Positions 53,142-62,184 of a DNA stretch of 64,000 nucleotides are shown piece by piece. Source of the stretch: Bacteroidaceae bacterium (GTDB lineage Bacteria > Bacteroidota > Bacteroidia > Bacteroidales > Bacteroidaceae). Below the pieces are notes generated by a model. It had not been told where the DNA came from and did no database searches. It was given only the letters and a program-made list of their open reading frames with translations. Position 1 is the stretch's first letter. Each line of letters opens with the position of its first letter. The DNA lies in assembly GCA_017522785.1 (NCBI GenBank), contig JAFWYF010000015.1, forward strand, positions 124,001 through 188,000, in the 5' to 3' direction. A program made the translations under genes and the position numbers.

Positions 53142-54764
53142 TTATTTTGCTATCTCAAATGGAACCCTGAACGATATTCCACATTTCATTAAATCTGTAA
53201 GGTTGGGATAAAGTCTCTCTTTGAATGAGTCCCACTCTCTATTTTTCATCTCGCTCCATCCAGCTTCGGCAATTGCAATGCCTCGTGGAAAAAACATATA
53301 ATTGACTCTGTTTATGTCCTTAATGGCTTCGGCCCACATTGTTGCCATGACTCCCAAAATGTGCTCTTGTTTGTCGTGTGGCAATCCGTAGCTTGGGTCT
53401 AATTTATAACAATTTTCGAGGCTGGTAATTGGCATTCCCCAATTGTTGAACTCGGGAAGGTCGTTCTTCCATTGTGGGTAGTCGAGGTATGTGTACTCTC
53501 CCGGTGCCATAATAAGTTTATGACCATGCTCTCGAGTGAGTTCTATACATTTTGGTGTTAAACCGTTGCGCCATGTTACCAATGTAACATCCGAAGGGTA
53601 GGGAAACAGATAATCGTTTGCGGGTGGGTATATGTTATCTAACTCACACCATAATATTGCTTCTTTTCCATTTTTGCGTATAGCCGAGAGAATCTTCTCG
53701 AAGAAGATATTCATTAGTTCCGATGGCTTCTGATATCCTGCTTTGTGCATTAAAGCGAGGCATGAGTCGCATTTTGCCCAATTATCTTTTATTGCAGCTT
53801 CGTCTCCTCCCAAATGTATCTGTTTTGATGGGAAAATATCTGCAACTTCTTTTATAATATCCTCATAAATTTTGTATACATCGTTGTTGTTTGCACATAA
53901 CATCATGTTTGTTGTGCTACCCAAATCTTTCTTTTCGTTATGACGAAATGGACATCCTAATCGTGGGTATGCCGATAGAATCGCAACCGAGTGTCCCGGT
54001 ATATCCAGCTCCGGAATTATCTCAATATGTCGCTCTTGTGCATATCTGACAATCTCTTTTAGTTCTTCTTGTGTGTAGAATCCGTTGTCGGGGCCATTGT
54101 TGCTTCCATTAGGATTGCGGAATGCTCCAATCTTTATAAGCTCTGGATGACTCTTAATTTCAATGCGCCAACCTTGATCATCTGTTAAATGCAGTTGTAA
54201 TACGTTATATTTGAATTTTGCTATTTGGTCTATAAATAGTTTTACATCTTCTACCGGTAGAAAATGTCGTGCCGGGTCTAGCATAACTGCTCTATGGCTG
54301 TAACGTGGCTTGTCCTCTATTCTTATTTGTGCAATTTTTCCATTTTTGCTGTTTGTTGCATCGCCAAGCATTATTTGGTCTAGTGTTTGAAGAGCATAAT
54401 AAACACCGGCTTTACCACCTTTAATTGTGATATATTTGGATTTTATATCTATCGTATATTCTTCATTGTCAAATGTATTCGCATCCTCTGTTAAAGAGAT
54501 AGTATAAGGCTTTTTACACTCTTCAATGGTTATTCCGCATCTTTTGCTAATAATGTGTGATAGTTCTTGTCTAATAAATGTGTCGTTCGATGTGTTACAC
54601 TCTATTTTTCCTACTTTATTCAGGTCAAAAGGCTTTTTGTTATCCCTTAATTCTATCTTATTTGGTATTGGAATTAGTGCCGATATGGAGTTTTGTGCTA
54701 TTGATTTTGCGATGCATAGGATTAGCAATAACATGCAAATGCATAATTGTCTTAAGGTCTTCAT
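53142..54764 (-). CDS. Beta-N-acetylhexosaminidase (GH20)
   Basis: A 540-residue exported glycosidase that releases terminal beta-GlcNAc or beta-GalNAc. Signal peptide (about 1-23, ending SIAQ); N-terminal GH20b alpha/beta domain (to about 150); catalytic TIM barrel beginning YSHRAVMLDPARHFLPVEDVKLFIDQIAKFKYNVLQLHLTDDQGWRIEI. The catalytic Asp-Glu pair is in HLGGDEAAIKDNW, and substrate-binding Trp residues (ILWCEL, VTWRNG, MWAEA) follow. It lies 65 bases downstream of mltG on the same strand and may share its transcript. With the sialidase fusion nearby it fits stepwise removal of host-glycan ends. Confidence 0.94.
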   Translation of the reverse strand: MKTLRQLCICMLLLILCIAKSIAQNSISALIPIPNKIELRDNKKPFDLNKVGKIECNTSNDTFIRQELSHIISKRCGITIEECKKPYTISLTEDANTFDNEEYTIDIKSKYITIKGGKAGVYYALQTLDQIMLGDATNSKNGKIAQIRIEDKPRYSHRAVMLDPARHFLPVEDVKLFIDQIAKFKYNVLQLHLTDDQGWRIEIKSHPELIKIGAFRNPNGSNNGPDNGFYTQEELKEIVRYAQERHIEIIPELDIPGHSVAILSAYPRLGCPFRHNEKKDLGSTTNMMLCANNNDVYKIYEDIIKEVADIFPSKQIHLGGDEAAIKDNWAKCDSCLALMHKAGYQKPSELMNIFFEKILSAIRKNGKEAILWCELDNIYPPANDYLFPYPSDVTLVTWRNGLTPKCIELTREHGHKLIMAPGEYTYLDYPQWKNDLPEFNNWGMPITSLENCYKLDPSYGLPHDKQEHILGVMATMWAEAIKDINRVNYMFFPRGIAIAEAGWSEMKNREWDSFKERLYPNLTDLMKCGISFRVPFEIAK

Positions 54765-54829
54765 TTTTATTTATCTGTTTAATGGCGAATACCTATGTTA
54801 GTAGGTTTTGATATGTTTATTCGATTTAT

Positions 54830-55858
54830 TTAGCGTTTTATATTTAACTTGTTGAGCGCTTGTTGATAACGTCTTGCATTGGCATTGTGCTCCGTAAGAG
54901 TCCTTGCAAAATTGTGCGTGCCGGACATATCTTCCTTTGCACACATATAAATATAGTTGTGCTTTTGGTAATTTAGTACGCTTTCAATGGCTTGAATTGT
55001 GGGGATGCGTATAGGGCCGGGGGGTAGTCCTTTGTATTTGTATGTGTTGTACGGCGATTCAATTTGTAGGTCGGCATTAAGTATGCGTTTACGTGCAAAA
55101 TCTCCTAACGCAAATTTCACAGTTGGGTCGGCTTGCAGCGGTATGCCTCTTTTTAATCGGTTAATGTATAGTCCGGCAACAGTTGGCTTTTCTGCATCGT
55201 TGTTGGTCTCTTCATCTACAATTGATGCAAGTGTTGCAACTTCTTCAATTGTGAGCCCAATGGCTTTGGCCTTTGCTATGCGCTTTTCGTTCCAAAAGTT
55301 TCTGCGCTCTTTCATCATTCGTATCATAAAACGTTCGGGTGTGATATCCCAATACAGTTCGTAGGTGTTGGGGATGAACAGAGTGGGTAGTGTCTCTTTG
55401 GTGTAGCCTATTCTTTGGTAATAGACAGGCGATGTGGTGAAATTGCTTAAATCGACAGAATCGAGCATGAGTTGCTTGCCTACAGTGGCAAGCAATTGTG
55501 GAATTGTGCGTGTAGCAGGTATAACAACATCAATGGGGGCTTGTTCGTGGCAAACGATGCGACGGTATATGGCATGCATGTTGTCGTTATTATATATCGG
55601 GTAGCGTCCGGTATATTTTTGTTTGTCTAAATTATTGTGCTTTGCCAAAATTCTAAAACCGAGCATATTGTCGGGGTGTGCAACCTCTTCAATTTTGTTT
55701 ATGATTGCTTCTGTTGAATCCTCTTCATAAATATAAATATAGGTTGTTTCATCGAGTGAAACTTGAGGCGATTTAACAAGGTAGTATACATAGCCCATTG
55801 CCCCTAACAAAAGAATTGCTATTGTTACGAGCGAAAAGATAATTTTTTTTGTTTTCAT
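54830..55858 (-). CDS. mltG: Endolytic murein transglycosylase MltG
   Basis: A 342-residue inner-membrane enzyme that cuts nascent glycan strands and so ends their growth. One transmembrane helix (about 8-26) is followed by a LysM-like region and the YceG catalytic domain. The catalytic Glu is in LASIVDEETNNDAEKPTVAGLYINRLKRGIPLQADPTVKFAL, and GLPPGPIRIPTIQAIESVLN is also conserved. The ATG at 55858 is right because the longer ATG at 55912 lies inside the promoter (TTG 55910-55912, 20 bases, TATCTTCG 55882-55889, minus strand). GH20 follows on the same strand. Confidence 0.93.
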   Translation of the reverse strand: MKTKKIIFSLVTIAILLLGAMGYVYYLVKSPQVSLDETTYIYIYEEDSTEAIINKIEEVAHPDNMLGFRILAKHNNLDKQKYTGRYPIYNNDNMHAIYRRIVCHEQAPIDVVIPATRTIPQLLATVGKQLMLDSVDLSNFTTSPVYYQRIGYTKETLPTLFIPNTYELYWDITPERFMIRMMKERRNFWNEKRIAKAKAIGLTIEEVATLASIVDEETNNDAEKPTVAGLYINRLKRGIPLQADPTVKFALGDFARKRILNADLQIESPYNTYKYKGLPPGPIRIPTIQAIESVLNYQKHNYIYMCAKEDMSGTHNFARTLTEHNANARRYQQALNKLNIKR

Positions 55859-55881
55859 TTTGTGTCTGTAGCTTTTGTCTG

Positions 55882-55912
55882 CGAAGATAACGCAATATGT
55901 TTTATGGGGCAA
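55882..55912 (-). promoter_or_regulatory. mltG promoter
   Basis: Minus strand: TTG (55910-55912), 20 bases, TATCTTCG (55882-55889). Fixes the mltG start at 55858. Confidence 0.6.
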
Positions 55913-55936
55913 TTATTCCGTTTGAAATTTTTAGAC

Positions 55937-56092
55937 TTAATATGCAACCTCCATAGTTGTATCTATCCATATTGCTTCATCCGTTATTGCTCTATTTATC
56001 TTCTTGTCGCACCTGAAAAGCGATAGTATTCCAATAACAATACCAATCACAACAATAATAACCCATAAATTGATTTTACTCTTGTTTGTCAT
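55937..56092 (-). CDS. Small membrane protein, 51 residues
   Basis: A short ORF too small for usual cut-offs. MTNKSKINLW is followed by one strong hydrophobic helix (VIIVVIGIVIGILSLF, residues 11-26), then a basic stop-transfer end (RCDKKINR) and an acidic C-terminal tail. The design is that of a single-pass membrane peptide with N-out or N-in tail. A -7 element TAATTTTG (minus strand, 56160-56167) lies 68 bases upstream and faces the promoter of the divergent export gene. Function unknown; ordinary codon use for the window. No other gene fills the 300-base gap between mltG and the export gene. Confidence 0.5.
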   Translation of the reverse strand: MTNKSKINLWVIIVVIGIVIGILSLFRCDKKINRAITDEAIWIDTTMEVAY

Positions 56093-56145
56093 AATTTTTT
56101 TGAAATATTTACATTATAAACAACATTTGTTTACCATTTGTTTTG

Positions 56146-56167
56146 TATCTTTGCGTTCGCAAAATTA
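56146..56167. promoter_or_regulatory. Face-to-face -7 elements between the 51-residue gene and the export operon
   Basis: TATCTTTG (56146-56153, + strand) and TAATTTTG (minus strand, 56160-56167) are separated by six bases and share the palindrome TTTGCG-TT-CGCAAA (56150-56163). Polymerase at one would exclude the other. Confidence 0.5.
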
Positions 56168-56212
56168 AAATGCCGTTTTTGTGGCTGTCTAAAAGGTTAA
56201 ATTTATTGATAA

Positions 56213-57016
56213 ATGAGCAAAATAAATATAAATACTCTAATCGCATTGTTTGTAGTGCTTTTTGTTACGGTTTCTTGTACTTCATACAAGAGCGTGCCTT
56301 ATCTGCAAAATAGTCATGACCTTAAAAATATAACTCAAAATTCGGGCTTATACGATGCAAGGGTGCAACCAAAGGATTTGTTGTCGATTATAGTTTCGTC
56401 CGAGAATCAGGGTGCTGCAGATGCGTATAATCTAATGGTTCCACGTGTATATGAACAGGGTAATACCAGTTTGACAAGTATGCCTACTTTGCAAACCTAT
56501 CTTGTGGATAATGATGGTAATATAGAATTTCCGACATTGGGAACACTGCATATTGCCGGGCTTACACAATCCGAAATAGAAGATTTGATTTTGAGTAAAA
56601 TAAGTGGTAGTTTTACAAAAAAACCTGTAGTTACAGTGCGTTTTGCCGATTTTAAGATATCGGTATTGGGCGAGGTTGCTTCCCCCGGTACATATAATAT
56701 AAAGAACGAAAAAGTGAATGTCTTTGAGGCACTTGCTTTGGCAAAAGATTTGACAATACATGGCCGACGCGACAATGTGAAGCTTATTCGCGAAGATATT
56801 ACCGGAAAAAAAGAGATACACGAACTCAATTTAAATGATGTAGGTATATTGACATCGCCATATTACTATTTGCAACAGAATGATATTCTTTATGTTACTC
56901 CAAACAAAACAAAGGCTCGAAACTCCGATATAGGAAGTAGTACAACTTTGTGGTTTTCGGCAACATCGATAATGATATCTTTAACTTCGTTGCTGTATAA
57001 TATTCTACACAACTAA
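56213..57016 (+). CDS. Polysaccharide export outer-membrane lipoprotein (Wza-like)
   Basis: A 267-residue lipoprotein (Cys22 in TVSC) of the polysaccharide biosynthesis/export family. The Poly_export domain begins NSGLYDARVQPKDLLSIIVSSEN. An SLBB-type beta-grasp segment follows (ISVLGEVASPGTYNIKNEKVNVFEALALAKDLTIHGRRDNVKLIRED), then a C-terminal hydrophobic helix (STTLWFSATSIMISLTSLLYNIL) that would cross the outer membrane, as in Wza. It sits 16 bases ahead of the tyrosine autokinase gene, its usual partner in capsule/EPS assembly, but no glycosyltransferase or flippase gene follows. Confidence 0.9.
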   Translation: MSKININTLIALFVVLFVTVSCTSYKSVPYLQNSHDLKNITQNSGLYDARVQPKDLLSIIVSSENQGAADAYNLMVPRVYEQGNTSLTSMPTLQTYLVDNDGNIEFPTLGTLHIAGLTQSEIEDLILSKISGSFTKKPVVTVRFADFKISVLGEVASPGTYNIKNEKVNVFEALALAKDLTIHGRRDNVKLIREDITGKKEIHELNLNDVGILTSPYYYLQQNDILYVTPNKTKARNSDIGSSTTLWFSATSIMISLTSLLYNILHN

Positions 57017-57032
57017 TTTTTATTTGGCTATT

Positions 57033-59408
57033 ATGATAAATCACCAGCAAGAGCAGGATAATGATTTTAATCTAAATTTAATGCTCTTTTATATTATCCG
57101 TTATTGGAAATATTTTCTGCTCTCTGTATTTGTATGTTTTGTAGTTGCATTTTTCTATTTACGTTGCACAACAAACGTGTATAATGCTACCGCAAAAGTT
57201 TTGTTGCAAGATAAAGAGAAGGGTACATTCAGTTCGCAGGTGGATGTCCTTTCCGATTTTGGCTATCAAGGTGTGAATACAAGTGTAGAGAACGAAATTG
57301 AGATGCTCTGCTCTAAATCGGTAGTGCAGGGAGCTGTTCTTAACGCGGGGCTATATGTGAAATATTCAATAGATGATTTCTATGTAGATAAACCTATTTA
57401 CAAGGAAAATTCTCCTGTTCAGGTTGCTATTTTAGAGGAAGATTTGATGAAACTTCAAAAGCCTTTATTTTTGCATCTGAAATTGAATGAGGATTCTATT
57501 TACAGTGTCTCTTACGAGTATAACAACGAAATGGGTGAATTAACAAAGAGAGCACCTGTTGCAATGAATGAATATCCCTACTTGTTGGAGACAGAAAAAG
57601 GTGAACTGTTGCTCTCTGATGTACCCGATGCTCCTAAATATAAAAATATAACTATTGTTGTTCATCCTATAACTTCAATGACCTCATTATATAAAGGTGC
57701 TTTGTCGGTGCAACCTGTATCTAAGACGGCATCGGTTGCTACCATATTGGTTAGGGATGTTGTTCCAATGAATGGAGTAGATTTCATAAATTCTCTTATA
57801 GTCAGTTATAATAGACAAAAGAATGACGATAAGCAGTTGGTGGCTCGAAAAACAAAGGAGTTTATTGACGGACGTATCGATGAGATAAGTTCCGACTTGG
57901 CAAAACGCGAAAAGACGTTAGCCGATTATAAGAGAGACCAACAACTTATTAATCCAACAATTGATGCTCCTCGTGTGCTTGAGAGTAAATCGGCATATAC
58001 CAAACAGCTCGAGGCTGTGAATTTGTCGATAGAACAGGTGCAGTTCTTGTTGGATTACGTAAAAGATGGCAAGAATGCATTGCAGGCTGTTCCTGTTGCC
58101 GGAATGGAGTCTAATAGCGCTCTGTTGTCTGTAATTTCAAAATATAATACAGCTGTTTCCAAACGAAACGATTTGCAACGAACTGCGACAGATGAAAACC
58201 CAATGATGATAGCAATAACTGAGGAAGTAAGAAGTTTGCATGGTGAAATCAGAGAGTCGTTGGAGTCTATGAAAAAGTCTCTATTGATACAAAAGGAGTC
58301 CCTTTCTAAACTGGCAGAGCGTTATTCCAGCAGAATTGCACAGACACCTGCAATAGAGAGTAAATTGTCCGATTTATCTCGTGAACGCGATATAAAATCG
58401 CAACTCTATGTGATGTTGTTACAAAAGTACGAAGAGAATGCTCTTGCTATGGCTGTAACATCGGACAATTTAAAATGTATCGACCCTGCATCTGCTTCAT
58501 TTGCTCCGGTGTCGCCACGACGCTCACTTGTTTTTCTCATTGCCTTGGTTGTTGGTCTTGCAATACCTTCTTTGTTCCTTTATCTAAAGGAGTTGCTAAG
58601 AACTAAAATAGAAAGTTTGTCCGATTTGGAAAGACTCACCGATATTCCTATTGTGGGTTCTGTTCCTTTGAATAATAAAAATGGAGTAAAGAAAAGTTCT
58701 ATTGTCGTGAAAGAAAATAACAACGATGTGATGATGGAGGCTTTCCGCTCTATAAGAACAAACATGCAATTTCTTATAAAAAAGAATGAGGGCAAAGTGA
58801 TAATGTTTACATCTACCACATCGGGTGAAGGTAAAACATTTGTCTCTTCTAACTTGGCGGTTTCTCAAGCATTGCTTGGTAAAAAAGTCCTGCTAATTGG
58901 TCTGGATGTACGCTGTCCTCGTCTGTCCGAAGTTTTTGATATACACAATAGAAAAGAAGGTATTACATCTTTCCTAATTTCAAGCCCCGACAATACGGCG
59001 CTTATCGATAAACTTGTTGTGCCATCGGGTGTCTCTTCGAATTTGGATATCTTGCCTTCGGGAATAATCCCTCCAAATCCAGCAGAATTATTGGCAAGTG
59101 ATAATCTCGATATTGCAATTGAGTATTTTAAAAAGAAGTACGATTACATTATTATTGATACAGCGCCGGTTGGTCTCGTTACAGACTCTATTATAATGAG
59201 TAGGGTTGCAAATGCAGTTGTCTATGTTGTTCGTGCAAAATATACCGAGAAGGGTAGTTTGGATTTTATAAGTTCTCTAATATCAGATAATAAATTAAAG
59301 AATGTGTCAATAGTGTTCAATGCCGAAGATTTGGATTCGAAAAGCAAATATGGAAAATACAAATATGGATATTCATATTACGGTTTTGGATATGGCAATG
59401 AAAATTAA
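57033..59408 (+). CDS. Polysaccharide co-polymerase / BY-type tyrosine autokinase (Wzc-like)
   Basis: A 791-residue inner-membrane protein. N-terminal Wzz domain with TM1 (about 20-40); long periplasmic coiled coil (about 270-460: KTKEFIDGRIDEISSDLAKREKTLADYK); GNVR-type segment and TM2 (FLIALVVGLAIPSLFLYL, about 500-518). The cytosolic CpsD-like kinase has Walker A STTSGEGKTFVSSNLA, Walker A' LLIGLDVRCPR, Walker B YIIIDTAPVG and a C-terminal tyrosine cluster (SKYGKYKYGYSYYGFGYG) for autophosphorylation. It controls chain length and export. The ATG at 57033 is preferred to the TTG at 57024. Confidence 0.93.
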   Translation: MINHQQEQDNDFNLNLMLFYIIRYWKYFLLSVFVCFVVAFFYLRCTTNVYNATAKVLLQDKEKGTFSSQVDVLSDFGYQGVNTSVENEIEMLCSKSVVQGAVLNAGLYVKYSIDDFYVDKPIYKENSPVQVAILEEDLMKLQKPLFLHLKLNEDSIYSVSYEYNNEMGELTKRAPVAMNEYPYLLETEKGELLLSDVPDAPKYKNITIVVHPITSMTSLYKGALSVQPVSKTASVATILVRDVVPMNGVDFINSLIVSYNRQKNDDKQLVARKTKEFIDGRIDEISSDLAKREKTLADYKRDQQLINPTIDAPRVLESKSAYTKQLEAVNLSIEQVQFLLDYVKDGKNALQAVPVAGMESNSALLSVISKYNTAVSKRNDLQRTATDENPMMIAITEEVRSLHGEIRESLESMKKSLLIQKESLSKLAERYSSRIAQTPAIESKLSDLSRERDIKSQLYVMLLQKYEENALAMAVTSDNLKCIDPASASFAPVSPRRSLVFLIALVVGLAIPSLFLYLKELLRTKIESLSDLERLTDIPIVGSVPLNNKNGVKKSSIVVKENNNDVMMEAFRSIRTNMQFLIKKNEGKVIMFTSTTSGEGKTFVSSNLAVSQALLGKKVLLIGLDVRCPRLSEVFDIHNRKEGITSFLISSPDNTALIDKLVVPSGVSSNLDILPSGIIPPNPAELLASDNLDIAIEYFKKKYDYIIIDTAPVGLVTDSIIMSRVANAVVYVVRAKYTEKGSLDFISSLISDNKLKNVSIVFNAEDLDSKSKYGKYKYGYSYYGFGYGNEN

Positions 59409-59507
59409 AGTAATTTTACATGCTTTATAATAAAGTAGATACGGGCAGTTGAAAAAAAACTTGTAAAAATAAATATAAAAAAATATTTATACTTGAAAAT
59501 AATTGCT

Positions 59508-59515
59508 TATCTTTG
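59508..59515 (+). promoter_or_regulatory. -7 element of the serine palmitoyltransferase gene
   Basis: TATCTTTG 58 bases ahead of the ATG; no TTG at normal spacing. Confidence 0.5.
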
Positions 59516-59573
59516 CACCCTGTAAAGCTGATAGATATAGAAATCAACTTTAGCGAGGTTTAAAAAGAAAAGA

Positions 59574-60758
59574 ATGGGAATGCTAAAAGAAAAATACGCA
59601 AAGTACGATCTTCCTCAGCAGTTTATGGCTAAGGGCGTATATCCTTATTTCCGTTGTATCGATAGCGAACAAGATACAGAGGTGATAATGAGTGGCAAGA
59701 AAGTATTGATGTTTGGCTCAAACTCATATCTTGGCTTGACAAATCACCCTAGAATTAAAGAGGCTGCTATTGAGGCAGTGCGAAAGTATGGTACAGGTTG
59801 TGCCGGTTCTCGTTTCCTTAATGGAACTCTCGATATTCATATACAATTGGAGAATGAATTGGCGGAATTTGTAGGAAAGGATGAGGCTTTAGTATATTCT
59901 ACCGGTTTTCAGGTGAACCTCGGTGTTCTCTCTTGCTTGACAGGACGTAGAGACACAATTTTGTGTGATGAATTGGACCATGCCTCTATTGTAGATGGAC
60001 GTCGTTTGTCGTTCTCTACAACACGCAAGTTCAAACACAACGACATGGAGCATCTCGAAAGAGAATTGCAGAAATGTGAACCCGACACTTTGAAACTTAT
60101 TGTAGTTGATGGTGTATTTTCTATGGAGGGCGATGTTGCAAATCTACCCGAAATAGTACGTTTGAAAAATAAGTATAATGCCAGCATATTTGTAGATGAG
60201 GCACATGGTTTGGGAGTGCTTGGTAAGGAAGGACGTGGTACTTGTAATCACTTCGGTCTTACAAAGGATGTAGACCTAATAATGGGTACTTTCAGTAAAT
60301 CACTTGCAACCATCGGTGGTTTTGTGGCAGGAGATAAAGAGGTTATAAACTATATTCGCCACAATGCTCGTTCATACATTTTCAGTGCAAGTAATACTCC
60401 TGCGGCAACAGCAGCCGCAATAGAGGCACTGCACATTATGAAAGAGGAGCCCGAACGTTTGGAGAACCTTTGGAAGGTTACAAACTATGCTCTCGAAAAC
60501 TTCCGTAACTTGGGATTCGAGATAGGTGCAACTTCTACTCCCATTATACCTATATATATACGCGATACCGACAAAACATTTATGGTAACAAAAATGTTAT
60601 GGGATGAGGGTATTTTTGTTAATCCTGTAGTGCCTCCTGCATGTTCGCCTCAGGATACTCTTATCCGCTTCTCGCTCATGGCTACTCATACCAAAGAACA
60701 GGTAGACCGTGCATTGGAAGGAATGGTTCGTGTATTTAAAGCATTAGAATTGCTTTAA
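59574..60758 (+). CDS. spt: Serine palmitoyltransferase (sphingolipid synthesis)
   Basis: A 394-residue PLP-dependent alpha-oxoamine synthase that condenses serine with a long-chain acyl-CoA to give 3-ketosphinganine, the first step of Bacteroides sphingolipids. The sequence opens MGMLKEKYAKYDLPQQFMAKGVYPYFR, close to the known B. thetaiotaomicron enzyme as I recall it. PLP contacts are visible: DHASIVDGRR (His), VDEAHGLGVLG (Asp, His) and the Schiff-base Lys in GTFSKSLATIGGF. KBL and BioF are the alternatives, but the N-terminal segment favours Spt. tRNA-Pro follows 15 bases after the stop. Confidence 0.93.
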   Translation: MGMLKEKYAKYDLPQQFMAKGVYPYFRCIDSEQDTEVIMSGKKVLMFGSNSYLGLTNHPRIKEAAIEAVRKYGTGCAGSRFLNGTLDIHIQLENELAEFVGKDEALVYSTGFQVNLGVLSCLTGRRDTILCDELDHASIVDGRRLSFSTTRKFKHNDMEHLERELQKCEPDTLKLIVVDGVFSMEGDVANLPEIVRLKNKYNASIFVDEAHGLGVLGKEGRGTCNHFGLTKDVDLIMGTFSKSLATIGGFVAGDKEVINYIRHNARSYIFSASNTPAATAAAIEALHIMKEEPERLENLWKVTNYALENFRNLGFEIGATSTPIIPIYIRDTDKTFMVTKMLWDEGIFVNPVVPPACSPQDTLIRFSLMATHTKEQVDRALEGMVRVFKALELL

Positions 60759-60773
60759 TAATTAAAATACCTA

Positions 60774-60847
60774 CGGGGTGTAGCGCAGTCCGGTAGCGCA
60801 CCTGGTTTGGGACCAGGTGGTCGCAGGTTCGAATCCTGTCGCCCCGA
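60774..60847 (+). tRNA. tRNA-Pro (anticodon TGG)
   Basis: A full cloverleaf: acceptor CGGGGTG (60774-60780) with CGCCCCG (60840-60846) and discriminator A; D arm GCGC..GCGC; anticodon stem CCTGG/CCAGG with loop TTTGGGA, giving anticodon TGG; T arm CAGG-TTCGAAT-CCTG. CCA is not encoded. A terminator follows immediately. Confidence 0.97.
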
Positions 60848-60884
60848 CACAAAAAAAGCAGAGTATACTCTGCTTTTTTTGTGT
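60847..60884. terminator. Terminator after tRNA-Pro, shared with the convergent HAD gene
   Basis: A perfect 38-base palindrome (60847-60865/60866-60884) with A- and T-runs; it starts at the tRNA discriminator base. Confidence 0.9.
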
Positions 60885-60895
60885 TTATTGTTATT

Positions 60896-61306
60896 TTACC
60901 AAAACCAACCTTTTTTCTTCTGTTTGGGTAGATTGCTTCCCTTTGTGTAAATGTCTTTCCATGTTTTATTATCCTTTATCATGGAGTAAATTTGTCCCCA
61001 GTCGGGCAATCCACCTAGGTTTAGGTCGTCAATGAAGAGGTCGGCATTTATTTTGCTATATTCACCACCTTCTTCAACTTTTTCTTCGGGATAGTTCTTG
61101 TTTATTGCATAAAATTCAACGCCTCGTTCTTTGCACCATGCTACAGCCTCGTCCAGTGTCTTGCCTTTACGTACAGTCCATAGTATAAGATGATGTTGCT
61201 CTTTCATGAGCATCTTGAGTGTGGTTGTTGCAAATGGAATCTCTTTGCCAATCTCGGGATATTTGTGTTCTACTATTGTTCCGTCAAAATCTACTGCTAT
61301 AATCAT
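60896..61306 (-). CDS. Small HAD-superfamily hydrolase
   Basis: A 136-residue protein with the HAD core but no cap. Motif I is VDFDGTIVEH with nucleophile Asp8 or so, motif II is LWTVRKGKTLDEAV (Thr), and the late acidic motif IV is LFIDDLNLGG. Such short HADs, common in Bacteroidales, are annotated as BT0820-like hydrolases; the substrate is unknown. It converges on tRNA-Pro and shares its terminator. The promoter (TTG 61355-61357, 19 bases, TATCTTAG 61328-61335, minus strand) is a short distance upstream. Confidence 0.82.
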   Translation of the reverse strand: MIIAVDFDGTIVEHKYPEIGKEIPFATTTLKMLMKEQHHLILWTVRKGKTLDEAVAWCKERGVEFYAINKNYPEEKVEEGGEYSKINADLFIDDLNLGGLPDWGQIYSMIKDNKTWKDIYTKGSNLPKQKKKGWFW

Positions 61307-61327
61307 ATCTGTATTCTTTTTTCTTTG

Positions 61328-61357
61328 CTAAGATAGTGATTATCTTAATTCCTTCAA
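61328..61357 (-). promoter_or_regulatory. Promoter of the small HAD gene
   Basis: Minus strand: TTG (61355-61357), 19 bases, TATCTTAG (61328-61335). The -7 element is part of the dyad TAAGATA-GTGAT-TATCTTA. A separate TATTTTTG (61378-61385) on the + strand may serve the AlkD-like gene. Confidence 0.5.
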
Positions 61358-61415
61358 ACTGTAAACGATAAAATGCTTATTTTTGTATGGAATTTTGAAT
61401 TGATATTCTAAGAAT

Positions 61416-62183
61416 ATGATTGAGAAAATTATATATCCTTATATCTCAGAACGTTTTCTATCCGATGTGCGCTATCGCGAGGGACATCTAAGAGTTATAA
61501 ATGCTTTACCACGTCGTAAAGTTATGGGACTGCATACGCCCGATATGAAACAGCTTGCTAGAAATTTATATCTTGAGCATGGTAAGTCGATTATATTGCG
61601 TTTCGAGAGTGAAAATCCAGAGTTCTTGTCTTACGAAGAGACCATGATATGGGGCTTTATTATAAATATGCATAAATGTGATGTAGATGAGCATTTCGAA
61701 ATGGTTACTCATTTTGTTCCTGTGATTGATAATTGGGCTGTTTGTGATGCTTTTTGTGCAAATGCAAAATGGATGGCAAAAATTGATAGGGACAGTTTGT
61801 GGAATTTTCTTTTGCCCTATTTTGCTTCGTCACGAGAGTTTGAAGTTCGTTTTGCAATAGTTGCTTCTATGTGCTATCTTTTGCACGAAGATTCTCTTTC
61901 TGCTCTTTTTGAAAGACTAGATTCCTTGAATTTTTCATCTATCAAATCGGAATACATAACAAAAAAGGGTAGGCCGGAAGTTGCGCAACAAGGTTATGTA
62001 CAGGGTGCAGAACCCTACTATGTGAGAATGGCTGTCGCATGGCTGTTGGCTACGTCGTTAGCAAAGTTCCCTTCTCTTACACGTGAATATGTTCGTTCAT
62101 CACATCTGCCCGACGATGTAGTTCGTCTTTATGTTCGCAAGGCACGCGAATCGTTCCGTACAAAGTTCGTAGAGGCTTTATAA
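61416..62183 (+). CDS. DNA alkylation repair protein (AlkD-like)
   Basis: A 255-residue all-helical protein of the AlkC/AlkD HEAT-repeat family. Recognisable segments are MGLHTPDMKQLARNLY, MIWGFIINM, VPVIDNWAVCDAFCANAKW (the conserved DNWAVCD motif that carries the catalytic Asp region) and FEVRFAIVASMCYLL. AlkD removes N3- and N7-alkylated purines without base flipping; activity here is inferred from the fold. No other repair genes adjoin. A perfect terminator follows, shared with the convergent glycosidase gene. Confidence 0.9.
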   Translation: MIEKIIYPYISERFLSDVRYREGHLRVINALPRRKVMGLHTPDMKQLARNLYLEHGKSIILRFESENPEFLSYEETMIWGFIINMHKCDVDEHFEMVTHFVPVIDNWAVCDAFCANAKWMAKIDRDSLWNFLLPYFASSREFEVRFAIVASMCYLLHEDSLSALFERLDSLNFSSIKSEYITKKGRPEVAQQGYVQGAEPYYVRMAVAWLLATSLAKFPSLTREYVRSSHLPDDVVRLYVRKARESFRTKFVEAL

Positions 62184-62184
62184 T

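Noticed and set aside
59574-60758. Alternative call as glycine C-acetyltransferase (Kbl) or BioF
   Set aside because: The N-terminal KYDLPQQFMAKGVYPYFR segment and absence of tdh or bio genes nearby fit serine palmitoyltransferase better.
60774-60884. tRNA-Pro as an integration site for a mobile element
   Set aside because: No integrase, no repeated tRNA 3' end and ordinary housekeeping genes on both sides.
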